DNA of 64,000 bases. Origin: Podospora pseudocomata (Eukaryota; Ascomycota; Sordariomycetes; Sordariales; Podosporaceae). Within the stretch, counting starts at the first letter, position 1. Each line of letters begins with the position of its first letter. A program made the position numbers and the translations under genes. The notes under the pieces are model-generated. The model ran no database searches. It was not told the origin of the DNA and saw only the letters and a list, made by a program, of their open reading frames with translations. The stretch covers positions 1,550,001 to 1,614,000 of the forward strand of contig NC_085889.1 of NCBI RefSeq assembly GCF_035222375.1, given 5' to 3'. Shown piece after piece: positions 11,004 through 22,153 of this stretch.

Positions 11004-11175
11004 TACATTTTAAAGTTCTCTCTATTCGTTCTCTTTATTTCTTTTTTCTAGCTTGACACCAGAAGGGCCTGGGAGGATGGGTTAGTTTATAGATGTTTTA
11101 GAAAACCTCACAGTAGCTCTAAGCGACTTTTGGAACAAAGAGTTAGCATCCAAGACTGTTGATATCGTGCAATCG

Positions 11176-11351
11176 TGTCACGAACCTGACATAAGGGTGG
11201 GGCTCAGGGCGCACCACAGCCAATTATTAGATAGCAAGATAAGTGTTGATCCATCTTCTGTTGTGTACCTTTTGGCTACACCGAACCGTTATTCAGAAGC
11301 AGCCTTCAACTCAGTAACCCTCTCAGAGGTTCAGATCAGGGGTTCGTCACA
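11176..11351 (+). mobile_element. Possible solo LTR remnant
   Basis: The segment starts TGTCACGAACC and ends GGGGTTCGTCACA, imperfect inverted ends of the TG...CA type common in fungal Ty3/Gypsy LTRs. Its last 95 bp resemble a second copy near 44.53-44.63 kb. No clear target-site duplication is seen. It is a short, diverged fossil with no coding parts. Confidence 0.35.
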
Positions 11352-11559
11352 CTTAACTTCTTCATATGTTTACTACTGCTGACAACGACAAGCTAATTCC
11401 AACGTCGCAGTGACAATTATTTTCAGATGATGCTGAAAATAACATGAACAGCAAAGAGGGTGGGGTGCCACTTGTTATTGCGACACCCCATAACCGAGTC
11501 CGAAAACGGCAAAAAATTTCCCTCGACACAACAATCAGCACAATGGAAACCTTCTCACC

Positions 11560-11725
11560 AGGTGTTCGAGGGGCATGTCGCCCCTGGGATTTTGGAATAT
11601 TTTCCGCACTCGGCAGTAGCATCGCAGTTGCTCGAACAGCCAGAACCGCAGTGCGTTGGCCCATAGCCGCAGAAGCCGTCTTTTCCGCAGCAATTCCCAG
11701 GCCTCATGATCCCCTACAAGCAGCT
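11560..11725 (-). pseudogene. Detached hevein-domain piece of a chitinase-family gene
   Basis: The minus strand encodes an intact-looking hevein-type chitin-binding module, NCCGKDGFCGYGPTHCGSG followed by CSSNCDATAECGKYSKIPG. In killer-toxin-like chitinases such a module sits just N-terminal to the kind of hevein/GH18 start found at 5.75 kb, on the same strand. It is now separated from that body by about 5.8 kb containing the HeLo/NLR pair. It abuts the first recognisable LysM-gene exon on the opposite strand, so one or both genes have lost their 5' ends here. Confidence 0.6.
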
Positions 11726-11727
11726 AG

Positions 11728-14298
11728 GGTTCAGCGACAAATGCCTGACATCAGTTAACACGACACTGCCGTCATGTCCTGGCTGGCTTCACACACATAC
11801 AGGCATCGGGTAAGCCACGCCCGTCTCTTCTTGATCGATGTGGGTGAGGGAATGCTCATGCTGATATGTCGCTTCACTCAGCGGTGCAAGCTTTCAGCTC
11901 TTGGAAGATTGGCAGCTTCGAGAACTATGTGATTCTTCCTGCAGAAAAGAGCTTGGCAATCTGCGCAACTCAATCAAGGCGGCTTGTACCGCGAAACAAG
12001 ATCTTGTAGTCCCTGGGGGTGCGGGCGGTATTGCTTATCCAGGTAGGTCTCAGGGTGTTTTCGCCATTCCATCATGCCCAACCAGATTTGCATGTAAATC
12101 TCTAACAGCTTTCTGAGTCTCATTCTTTGCCGACCGTAATATTTATGCAGCCGAGGCGGGATGTGTGAAGGATCCGTAAGACTTACCTCCCTCGAGTTTT
12201 CCAGGCTCCCCTTAGAAAGAAAGGCTAACATCATGCCTCTTAGTGCCAGTGGTCAATACTGCGACGCCATCGTGGCCACCTGGAAGAACCGTGACAACTA
12301 CACGGACGCCCAGAAATGTTCCGACTGTGAACTCGGCCTGGGTAAGGCGCAGCTCTCGTCCCCCTTCGGATACGACGCCGAAGCGGCGGCAGGCTTCTTT
12401 TCCTTGACCCAGAGCAGCAAAAAGACCGGGTACAACTACGCGACCCCCACCTCATACGCTCTCAACTCCGCTGGGATGGCACCGCCGCCGCAGCGCACCC
12501 GTAGCATAGGTACTCAATACGTCGTCAAGGCTGGCGATACTTGTCGGACCATCGCGGGACTGGCCGGGGTTGGATCCTACCAGCTGATCAACGAGAATGG
12601 CCTCGACCTTAGCTGCAATCTTTTGCCGCCTGCGGGTGAGTCCATCTGCATGCCGGAGAAATGCGAGACGTTTGAGTTGGTGGTGGATCAAACCTGCGAC
12701 GACATAATGAAGGAGTATGGCATGACCAAGGCGCAATTTGCTGGCCTGGAATCCCTTCATAAACCCGTCGTGCAGGAATCTTGGAGACTGGAGAGGCTGG
12801 TTTCTTTACGCCAGGTAAATGGAAATTCAGCTCAATTTTCAGCCTGACACAGGTGAGTGCCGACGCTGGCAAGCTCACCGAGCGGTACTGTCCCGGTTCG
12901 AGAGGGAGATGCGGTCACCACCGACGCCCCTCTGCCGACAAATCACCATCCTGATTCGAACAAGCACTGCGATCAGTGGTATGTTGTAAGTACCATGGCT
13001 GCCCTGCTGGTTGATGTCATAGATGGCACAGTTGCAGGATAAACACTGACATAGGTACTCCCCAGGTCCAACCTGATGAATATTGTCAGATGATATCCCT
13101 CAAGTTCAGCATTTCCGTTGATGACTTCTACTTTCTCAACCCAAATCTCGACAAAAACTGCACCAATTTGTGGAAAGACACAGCCTACTGTGTCAAACCG
13201 GTCGGAAACATTGTGACGTACCCAGGCTACAAGACATCGACTGCCTCCACCAGCTTCACTTGCCCAACCCCACAGCCCACAGCATCGGCGGCACCTATCC
13301 CCATACGTACTCTGCACCCCAAAGCGCCGGGGACAGTGAATGAATGTTTTCTTCACAGGAATGCCTGGGAAAGCTCCTTCATGGCAAATAATCCACTTTT
13401 CGCGGGCGGCAACAACTGCACCTCGTGGGCCAGTGTCGGCGACGTCACTATCCAACAACTTTTGGAGTGGAACCCCAGTTTGTCCGCAACCAAGTGCGAG
13501 TTCAAGCCCGGATCGAGCTACTGTGTGCGGAAGTGAGAAATAGAACGTATGCTCTTCCCGAGCCCTCTATTCTAAAACTTTGCTTCATGGGTAAACAGCA
13601 ACTAACAAGCAGAACCAACCCAGTACCTCAACCAGAACCGCCCCACGATTATTGCCTCTTAGCTGACCCTCCACGAATCCCAGACACAACCCTCCAGCCC
13701 AAAGATTGCAGCTGTTACTTTGGTCTGCGGGCACAAGACAAATGTGTGTGGAAAACTCCCCCTCCAATTCCCTCCACCATGAAAACATCAACTTACACGA
13801 AGACCAGCCTTCTTCAACTGTACCCAATTCCCACTCAACTTCAACATCACCCTCTCCACTGTCCTCACCCTCAACCCATGGCATGGCTCCACCCCCACGA
13901 CCTGCAACCAAAACCTCTGGACCCGTATGAACATGGATGGCTTCATCCAACTGTGTGTCGAGCGAGCTGGCACCGGCACTCCCTCCCCCGCCACGACAAG
14001 CAAAGCCTCCATCTCTACTCCCACCAAGCCACCCACCTCAACGCAGAGACCAACCACCGCCACATCAAGCATCACAAAACCACCCGCCTCAACAGCAGCC
14101 CCGAACCCCCCAGCGCCAACCCAACCAGGTGTTAGCCCCTCCTGCAAGAAATGGCACGTCGTTGTAGGTGGAGACGGCTGCTGGGCAATCTCCAACCAGT
14201 ACAGCATCGCCCTGGAGGATTTCTACAAGTGGAACCCCGGCGTGAGGAGCGATTGCGGTGCGCTGTGGAAAGATTACGCCGTTTGCGTTGGGGTTTGA
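11728..14298 (+). pseudogene. Multi-LysM chitin-binding protein, probably damaged
   Basis: The recognisable part starts near 11.73 kb with GFSDKCLTSVNTTLPSC and WLHTHTGIG. Short introns then lead to FQLLEDWQLRELCDSSCRK, AACTAKQDLVVPGG and YCDAIVATWKNRDNY. LysM modules follow near 12.52 kb (YVVKAGDTCRTIAGLAGVGS), 13.09 kb (ISLKFSISVDDFYFLNPNL), 13.39 kb (NCTSWASVGDVTIQQLLEW) and 14.15 kb (WHVVVGGDGCWAISNQYS), separated by Thr/Pro-rich linkers; the final module ends at 14298 (KDYAVCVGV). Family members are secreted and bind chitin; several are known to shield hyphae or suppress chitin signalling. No signal peptide is seen because the 5' end is missing at the junction with the chitinase piece. 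Near 12.74 kb the homologous reading changes frame just before WNPFINPSCRN, which suggests one break. Fungal LysM genes often neighbour subgroup-C chitinases, as here. Confidence 0.65.
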
Positions 14299-14983
14299 AA
14301 AGCAGGTTTGTTCAGTTGCGTGCCTGTTTTCATCGGCAGGTTCTCTCACAAACGGGTTCGACGGATGGTATGGATACCAGCAGACGCTTTTCATGCTTCT
14401 ACCTCTTGCACCCAGCTACGTTCAATGCTGCCCCAATAACTCATGCCCAGTGTGTGAGCACCGGTGAAAACCGGCATGTATTATTCACCCACCCGCCTGC
14501 CCCCCCCACACGTCCTTGCATCATGTCCTCTCTCCTCAATACTCAAAAGCATCAGGCCGAATTGTGCAACCCCCACAACTCCCAACACCTCGGTCTCCCC
14601 GCCCCTTTTTCTGCAACCAAATCTGCAACCCCTTTCCCAATACCACAAAGCCCGAAACCCCCCCGCAAAAGGGCCACGCCGCACACTCCGCCCGCCCGCC
14701 TCTGCTACACACGACTGAAACTCTCCCCAACCAAATGCGGTCCTCAAACATTAAACAAAGGTTTTTACCCTTTTTGTTGTCCATCTTTCATTATCCAAGC
14801 CCTTGTGCTGGGTAGGTGTCTTGAGAGACATGCCTGACTTTCCCAGACAAGACTGGCAACTCCATACGCACTGCAAGAACAAGAACAATTCCAGAGGGAC
14901 ACAAAAGCAAAAAATGGGAAAAGTGTGTTACTACTGTAATGTGGCGAGGGTGTGGAAAAGAAAAACATGCAAAAGAAGAATTT
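14299..14983. other. Intergenic region, no gene seen
   Basis: C-rich sequence with open frames of low complexity on both strands. Nothing recognisable lies between the LysM gene and tRNA-Gly. Confidence 0.5.
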
Positions 14984-15054
14984 GCGGCCATCGGGAATCG
15001 AACCCGACTCTAATGCTTGGAAGGCATTAATGCTAACCACTACACCATGGCCGC
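14984..15054 (-). tRNA. tRNA-Gly (UCC)
   Basis: The minus strand folds as a 71-nt tRNA without intron: acceptor GCGGCCA pairing with TGGCCGC, A box TGGTGTAGTGG, anticodon stem AATGC/GCATT with loop CTTCCAA (anticodon UCC, glycine), and B box GGTTCGATTCC. CCA is not encoded, as expected for a nuclear gene. Confidence 0.95.
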
Positions 15055-16223
15055 TGACCTTGTTGCGTTTACGTCGCTCAAACACAGCCCCCAACACTGG
15101 GCGCCTGGCTTGGCAGAACAGTAAAGCTCCATATCCCGATCCAGTTCCAGGCACAATGGAATAGACAATTGTCCAAAGTCGTCAGAAAATCATTCCAAGC
15201 ATCAAACGCATCAACATACTAAGCATCAAGAAAACCATTTCCGAGTTCGATTCCAAATCCGTGTATTTCATCCCTTGTATGTATGTATCCCCTTATCTAT
15301 CCCTCTGCTTTGCTTTCCATAACCCCCTCAAACCGTCCAACCCCCCCGAATCCCAACCCCCAAACCCTCCCCCCCCAAAAAAAAAACGCCATACATCCAT
15401 CCCATCTACCCTGCTCCAATCCAAGTCTTATGATGATAAAAGAAAAGCGGTAACAGAAATCTGGAAACGTGAGTAGTGACCTGTGGAAAAAGAAAAAGAA
15501 GGTGAGAAAAACCACCTGCGAGGAAAAGTAAGTGAAAGAAATCCCAAACAGGTAGGTGGTTGGATGAGCAACCCGGTGACAAACGCTGGAGAGAGGAAAA
15601 CGGATAAAAGACCTGAAAGATCAACATTGTCGAGTGAGTGAAAAAGAGAGCTGTTGCTGTGACAAAAAGACCTAAAAGGAGTAAATGAAAGACTTGAAGA
15701 ATAAAAAAAGAAAGCGAGTGACAGGGTTATTAAAATATCCTAGAAAAATGCGCCCCCTGTTATGTAAATCAACGAGTGAATTGAGTGCTTTTGAATGAGT
15801 GTGTCTGTTGTTCGAGTACCGGCAATGCCATTGTGGATGTGGCCAAGTATTTCTTTCGGGGTCTGCGGAATGGGTTGTTTGCAGTGTCAAATGTTGGCAA
15901 GGAGCGTCGTGAGCGAAGTGTCTGGTGAGACAAGAATGTCGCTAGTAAGGTGCCAGGTATTAAATGTTGTAAAGCGTTGTTGTCCCCTGATTGAGTTTCG
16001 GGCCGAGTGAGTGATTGTGTAAAGGATAAATGAACGATGTAAAGCCAAGTGGGATGGGTTGCTGAAAGACCGACGCCGGTGATGGTGTTGAACAGAAAAG
16101 TGAGCGAAAGCAGTAAATGCCGAAAGCTCCCCTCAGACGGTCAAGACTTGTCTGACCCGAAAAGCAAAAGACCACCAATGATGAAAGGCAGAAGAAAAGG
16201 AACATCCGGGTGTTGTCGATCCT
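15055..16223. other. Intergenic region, no gene seen
   Basis: The stretch contains poly-C and poly-A tracts near 15.37 kb and no convincing coding sequence. It is probably 3' flank of the secreted-protein gene. Confidence 0.5.
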
Positions 16224-16703
16224 TTACTTGCCGGCGTTGCCAACGCTGCCGGCCCCAATCTGTCCCGTCTGCTGAAGCTTCACCAGGTTGGGTGCAGCAA
16301 CACCTGGGCAGCCCGACCCCTTGGCACCGTTTAAGCTCTGCAAGACCTGGATCATGGCAGTGCCGCGCCTCTTCTGAGTCTCGATAGAAGTATCGGAGGC
16401 ATCGTTGAACTCCCCAAGAGAAATGGGAATTGGCACACTGGGGTCCGGGAAGAAGCCCTGGCTGAGGCCCTGGGAGAGCTTGCCGAGGAAGTCTGGGTCG
16501 TTGGGAGCAGGTGGGCAGTCGCAGGGGATGAGCTTCTGGTTGGCGCCGACACAGCTTCCGACTTGGATGGTGTCCCGGCCATCACCGGCCTTGACACCAA
16601 AGTCCTGAGGAATGACGGCCGGGTTGACGCCGCCTTGGCGCGGGACGTGGACCAGGGCAGAGGCCGAGGCGGCGAGGAGGGAGAGAACAAAAGTGGCCTG
16701 CAT
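16224..16703 (-). CDS. Small secreted protein
   Basis: A single exon encodes 159 residues. The start is put at 16703 because MQATFVLSLLAASASALVHV is a clear signal peptide; the upstream in-frame extension looks untranslated. The mature part begins near VPRQGG, possibly after a VPR processing site. It has few cysteines (GSC, PCDC and GSGCPG) and ends in a Gly-rich tail (GQIGAGSVGNAGK). A pattern of DPDFLGKLSQGLSQG followed by PDPSVPIPISLGEF resembles unnamed secreted proteins of Sordariomycetes. Function unknown; an extracellular or wall role is inferred only from secretion. Confidence 0.75.
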   Translation of the reverse strand: MQATFVLSLLAASASALVHVPRQGGVNPAVIPQDFGVKAGDGRDTIQVGSCVGANQKLIPCDCPPAPNDPDFLGKLSQGLSQGFFPDPSVPIPISLGEFNDASDTSIETQKRRGTAMIQVLQSLNGAKGSGCPGVAAPNLVKLQQTGQIGAGSVGNAGK

Positions 16704-18923
16704 TTTGAGAGAGTGGTGAAGTGGTTGTCGTCGAGACTGTTTGTAAATTGGTAGTGGCTGTAAAAAGGGAATGGCAAGGGTCCGGCCCAAGAATCAGAAG
16801 ACGATGGTGAATGGAAGGAAAGACTGCGACCCGAAGATCTTGGTGTTGTGAATGAGTGCCGAGTGCTGGATGGTGATGTGAGAGAGGTTTGGATTTGAGA
16901 CGGGATGACCTCCGATATATGTAGTGATCCGAAGTCAAGCTCCGAATGTGTGTTGACTGGGTGTGATGTCCTCCAAGATCAGGATGATGGATGGCCGGCC
17001 GTGGGTGACGGTGGCAAACGAAACAGCGCATCGCATCCTGTCCCGGGTTTTCGTTCCTCAAAGAGGGTGAGTCGATTGGGCCAGACGGCCTCAAAGTGGT
17101 GCAAAAGGGCGTATGCAGTGGAATCATTGAGTGCCGGTGCTGGGCGGTTATCGGAAATCCGGGCGATTTGCAACAGAAGAAGGGAAGAATCTGGAATACC
17201 ACTCTCTAACGGTTTGCGGTCCCCTGCAGCGGCGTGGAACCGCGGACAGCCAGAAAGTCGGTTCAATGCAGGCCGCAGCCGTTGTGGCCGGCCTTGTTCA
17301 AGTGCTCGGATTGGCTGCCCTCTGTGCCCGGTGCAGCGGCTGTTGAATGGGTGGCCAAGCCCCGGGGCCGTCGCCGCGACACCCAATTCCCCGGTATCCA
17401 CTCGGTCCCGGCACTGGCTGATGAAACGATTGAAAGAACGCTGCATGAAACATTTGGGAAAGGTTTGTCCAAGCAAATGCAGAATGGAGAGGTGATTGGT
17501 GAAGGAATGAAGCGCGATTCAAGACGCCGGCACTTGCTAGAGGAGATGGGAATGTGTGAGCAGTGCATTGGGACATCCCAGGCTCAGATTTTGATATCAT
17601 CATATTTGCCACGGCACACTATGCTCAGCGGGCTCAGATTCTGGTATCATCATTGCTCGCCGCACACCTTTCCCTATTTTCGCTTGCCTTTCGAGGCGGC
17701 AAGCTCTCAGTGTGATGCTTGTCCTTGAAGGCGACAAGTTTGTCGATCTGCTTCGTAACGTCCCTACTACTAGACAATGACGGCCGTCAGAACCTATACC
17801 TTACGGCGCCGCACCCTTGTGGAGGTACCGATTGCCCACAGCCTTCTGGAAGGCAAGCCCAAGGGGAAAAAGATTGGTGTGAGGGAATGAGGCGAGATGG
17901 GTGGGATTTATACCTACCAGAAAACTGTGTTCTGCCACCTGCAGCTTGCAGCAGGCAGCCATAAGTCGGTAGTGGAGACAACGGCGACTGATTCTGTTCT
18001 GTGACGGTGACGCACTCTTGTGAAGGTACCAGCAGCATCACACCCTTGGGCATATGGAAGGAAGAAAGGGAAATTTAGTTCAAGGGCCGAGAGAGCATCA
18101 GTGGAACTAATATACCTCAGGTCTGCAGCGATTGCCCCACTTTGAGTTCAAGAGCTTCCATGTTGTTAGGGTGTGGCTTCCTTCTATTGACGGCCATAAC
18201 AGATAGCGTAGGCGTCTGCCTAGGAGGCTTGGATGGTTAGATTCTTCATGTCACACCTTGTCAGTGCCAGACATACACAGGTGCCAAATGCCACCATCAC
18301 AGGTCCTAATCCTATCCATGTCTTTCCCAGGTCGTTTTCTCCGCGGTGACAACAAACCAGCCCGGAAATCATGGCACGAGGGGAAGTCCCATCCACAAAC
18401 CAAGGACACCAAATGGAAAGCACACAGATCAATTCTCATGATCGAACAAAACTTGAGCCTCATCAGAGGCTTCAGAAAAGATCAGCCCACCTTGAGGATT
18501 GCACCATCGCCCTCCCGTCCAACAACGACACCTGAGGCAAGAGGTCAGTTCCTGGAAGGCACACAACACAGCTCTGCCACAAACAACAAGCAGCTAATCA
18601 GGATCCGGACGCTTTAGTCCAGTGTACCTGAACCCAAACGAAAAATGGCATAAGAAGCAGGCAAAATACTGCACAAATGTTAGGTGTATGTATGTGTATA
18701 AAATACAAGAGTGCTTCTATGTATGTTGAAACTCTCCCAAGGCAAGCAACTCCGTCCAAACTACTGACATGTCAGGTAAAAGATCCTTTACGCGACGTAA
18801 TGTTGGCCTGACAGGATAACAGGGTGCTCAGGGGCTCACCCTTCCTGCCCCTTTCTTCTCGGCAGACAGCAGGGAAGCCGACTTGGACTCTATTTTCGCA
18901 CCCAAACCCCAACAAATCAACAA
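16704..18923. other. Long intergenic region with short direct repeats
   Basis: No gene is convincing in 2.2 kb. A 40-bp direct repeat with 50-bp spacing starts at 17581 and 17631 (both begin GGCTCAGATT). Two related words, CTTGTGGAGGTACC near 17.82 kb and CTTGTGAAGGTACC near 18.02 kb, also recur. Confidence 0.5.
17581..17668 (+). repeat. Imperfect direct repeat, two units of about 40 bp
   Basis: 17581-17620 and 17631-17668 share GGCTCAGATT..GATATCATCAT-like sequence and a GCCRCRGCACAC-like end, with a 50-bp period. Confidence 0.6.
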
Positions 18924-18997
18924 GGTTTCGTGGTGTAGTTGGTTATCACGTCAGTCTAACACACTGAAGGTCTCCAGTTCGAGCCTGGACGAAATCA
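18924..18997 (+). tRNA. tRNA-Val (AAC)
   Basis: 74 nt without intron: acceptor GGTTTCG pairing with CGAAATC plus discriminator A, A box TGGTGTAGTTGG, anticodon stem TCAGT/ACTGA with loop CTAACAC (anticodon AAC, valine), and B box AGTTCGAGCCT. Confidence 0.95.
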
Positions 18998-19214
18998 ATA
19001 ACCTTTCATTTTTTGCTTATCTCCAGTCTCCACCACGGCGACAAGGGGATCGATCCCCTTTTTGGGACACGAGACAGAACTCAGAATTCTTTCTACAGAC
19101 CTTTGAACATGAAAGGGCCAGTCATTCACTACTTGGGGTATCAAGAGACACAGAGCACCAAGGCCGAAATGTATGCATAACTTAAATCTTCATAACTACC
19201 GCATAATTCCTATC

Positions 19215-20961
19215 TCACAATATCATCTTGAACATTGGATCCCTGTCATCACCGCTACCCGCATGATGATCGTACTTCCCTCTCGCCTTGTCCTTGTTGA
19301 TCTTGATGCACCAAAAGACGTTTGTGAGAATCCTGTGGCCCCGTTAGCTTCACTCTCCACACCGACAAAGATCTCCAGCGACTCACGCAAGCCACGCATA
19401 AACCAACAGCCCCAAGATGATGCTATGTCCTTTGTGGTACAACGGCCCGTCAACGCTCGGATACGCAAAAGTCGCCACAAAGCCTCCACAGTTGGCAACC
19501 GCCAGCTGCAGCGCCGAAGTTGTTGCCCTTTTGTAGTGACCAGCCGAGTTATTCGAGTTCCAGACGAGAATACACGGCACGCTGCTGTACATCCCGACAG
19601 CCATGAGACAGGTCATGCCGAACCGGACATTGGGAGAGGGGACGTTGCCGATGACCGCGTAGCCAATGATGGCGATGGGAAGAGTGAAGAGCATGATGAC
19701 GCCCCGGAGCTTGAGACGGTCTGAGGCAAAAGCTACGGCGACCGTGACTGGCGTGGCCACGGCGTAGGGAATCACGGACCACAGCTGACTCTCGTTGGCG
19801 TTGGATGTGATTTTGAGGTCGTTGATAATTGTTGGGAGGAACAGGCCGAAGCTGTAAAGTCCCGATAGGATGGCAAAGTAGGCGGTGGCCGTGAGCCAGA
19901 CCTGGAGGTTGAGGATGCCGCGGCGCACTTCGGACCACTTGAATTTCTCTTCGCGTTCCAAGACGGGGCTGTTGACATGTCAGCATCACCTCACAAAAGC
20001 ATTATAACATGCCAGGCTTACTTGAACCTCTCGTCACCACCGGCAGCTCCGATCTTCCCTTGCAGCCTCAGCTGCGCAAAGTCCCTCTCCTCTTGTGTCA
20101 GGTAGGACGCAGTGGCAACACTTGTCGGCAAAAAAAAGTACGCAATCACGCCGGCAACAACCGTCTGCCCATCTCATCAGCAGACAGACTCCGTCAAACA
20201 TCCGCAACAAAACTCACAATGACCCCCTCCATGATGAAGATCCACCTCCACCCCTCAAGCCCACCCCTAGGCCCGATCGCGGATAGACCCCTTGCCAGGA
20301 GACCTGATTCTCTGTCAGCCGCATCCCTTTCCACCTCCTTTCGACCCGCAGGAAAAAGCAACTCACCCCCAAAAGCGCCCGACAAACTAGCGGCCGTATA
20401 AAAAACACCAATCCTCACCGCCATCTCCTGCCGCGTGTACAACCCCGACAGATACAGCACCATCCCCGGGAGCAACCCCCCCTCCGCCAACCCCAACACT
20501 GCCCTCACGGCGAAAAACGAGCCAAAGCTCCTTACAAACCCCAGACACATCGTTACAATCCCCCAGACCACCGTCAGAAGCGGCAGCCAAACCCGGGGCG
20601 TTATCTTCTTGAGAAGAAGATTAGAAGGCAGCTCAGATGCGATGTAAGTGGCGTAAAAGACGGCAAGACCCCGGTTGTACTGCGTGTTGGAGATGGCAAG
20701 GTCCTTCTCGAGACCAATGATCTTGGCGTTGCCGACGTTGGTGCGGTCGAGGAAGGAGCAGAGGAAGAGGAGGGAGAGGATGGGGAGGATGCGGGTGTCC
20801 ATCTTGAGGAGGACGCGCTTGGTGAGGCGGGCTTCGTCTTCCGGGGAGAAGGGGGTGGCGACGTCCTCGCGTTTGGCGGTTTCGGGGCCGCCGGTGGAGA
20901 GGTGGTCGCTGTCGCTTTTCTCGAGCGCGGCGGTGCCCGCGATTGGGCGTGGTGTTGTCAT
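19215..20961 (-). CDS. MFS transporter, Dal5/allantoate permease type
   Basis: The start at 20961 gives MTTPRPIAGTAALEK with a hydrophilic N-terminus. Then come MDTRILPILSLLFLCSFLDR with TNVGNAKI, the classic anion:cation symporter start, and PSNLLLKKITPRVWLP with GLAEGGLLPGMVLYLS. Four short introns are needed: after SGAFGG, after IFIMEGVI, after GGDERF and after YAWLA. Later exons give the remaining membrane segments (LTATAYFAILSGLYSFGLFL, VGMYSSVPCILVWNSNNSAG), and the C-terminus KDKARGKYDHHAGSG is cytosolic. The stop is at 19215. Family members import organic anions such as allantoate, nicotinate or pantothenate across the plasma membrane; the substrate here cannot be read from sequence. 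All key blocks are intact, at about 480 residues. Confidence 0.85.
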
Positions 20962-22153
20962 CTTTACCGGGTCGTCTCTGTTGAGTGTACTGTGGCACAC
21001 AGGCGACACGATGGCCCGTGAGATGTTCTTGGGTAAACTCGATCCGAGTAGAGGTCAAGGCTAGAGTAGCTTTGATACCAGGCTCGCGACACAATACGCC
21101 CGGGGCATGGGCAGGGTGAGGTGATATGCAACCTGACCTGCCTTTTTCCATGGTGCTGCCCTCTCCTGACGTTGCTACAGCGCCCCGACACTTTCCTCTC
21201 ACGCTGTCTCATCGAATTGGTGCTATCAATTTCTGATCTGCATGTATTCGCCCGAGACCGTGCCATTGACCGTGGTACAGCATCCTGGTGTCTCACTCAG
21301 CGCCAGTGACCTGACTGATCACTCAATGGCCATTGAGGGCCTGCAGACTACCCGCGCGCCGATAGCAACGGTGACGCTGAGATTGGCAGGGTGTCGCATA
21401 GTTCCCAGATTCATGAGATCATGATGACTCTCAAAGTTTCCGAGTCTTGATTCGGGATGTCTAATTTATACATGGACAAGAGATTGCCAATGAGAGACGT
21501 TCGAGAAGAACGGTTATTCCCGGCTTGGTATTTTCCAGCGGGTTACAGTGGGGCGTCGTCCTCCCCACAGCGCATCGACCGCTAATCGGCGGGGAAGTGC
21601 CGGACCGGCCGCTGGATCTGAACCTCACCACAGCTCCTGGGTGTCAGTCACCAAAGACATTCAAAAAAAAAAAGTGACAAGAACAAGATATTTTGGGGCA
21701 TCTTCACATGCTTCCATTCCATCTCATCAGTAAGCCACAATGAGATCCAAGCCGATGCTCGATGCCGAACTCCGACCCCCCATCGACGTTGAGTGAGGAG
21801 ACGCCCGAAATTTGCTTCCTCCCGGCGCCCAAATCTATCTCCGACCACCTCGGCCCTTTCCGACCCCCCATGTTCTGGTGACGTAGAACACCACTTGGCG
21901 CAGCCCAAACGGAAGGGACCTGTTGATTGCAAGATCGGATGGCAGATTTGCATGCCTGCCTGTAGCACCCGCATCCGCGCCGTGCCGGCCGGGTGGGTTG
22001 GGCGACGCTGTGTTTTGGTAGTCGACCTTCCCTTTGCCACGGTGTTGAGACGGCGAATGCTTTAAGACCAAAGGGATTGTTTTGTGTTTATTTGCGGTTG
22101 CGGTACCGGTCGTTGAGTCTTGATTGCTTTTGTGCCGGAGGCATTGAAGCAAG
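20962..22153. promoter_or_regulatory. Divergent intergenic region, MFS gene and CoA-transferase
   Basis: 1.2 kb lie between two divergently transcribed genes, so both promoters must be in it. I see no named motif and no convincing ORF. Confidence 0.4.

Noticed and set aside
17234-17728. Open frame of 164 codons in the region between the secreted-protein gene and tRNA-Val
   Set aside because: No start context, no domain, and amino-acid composition typical of chance ORFs in GC-rich DNA.
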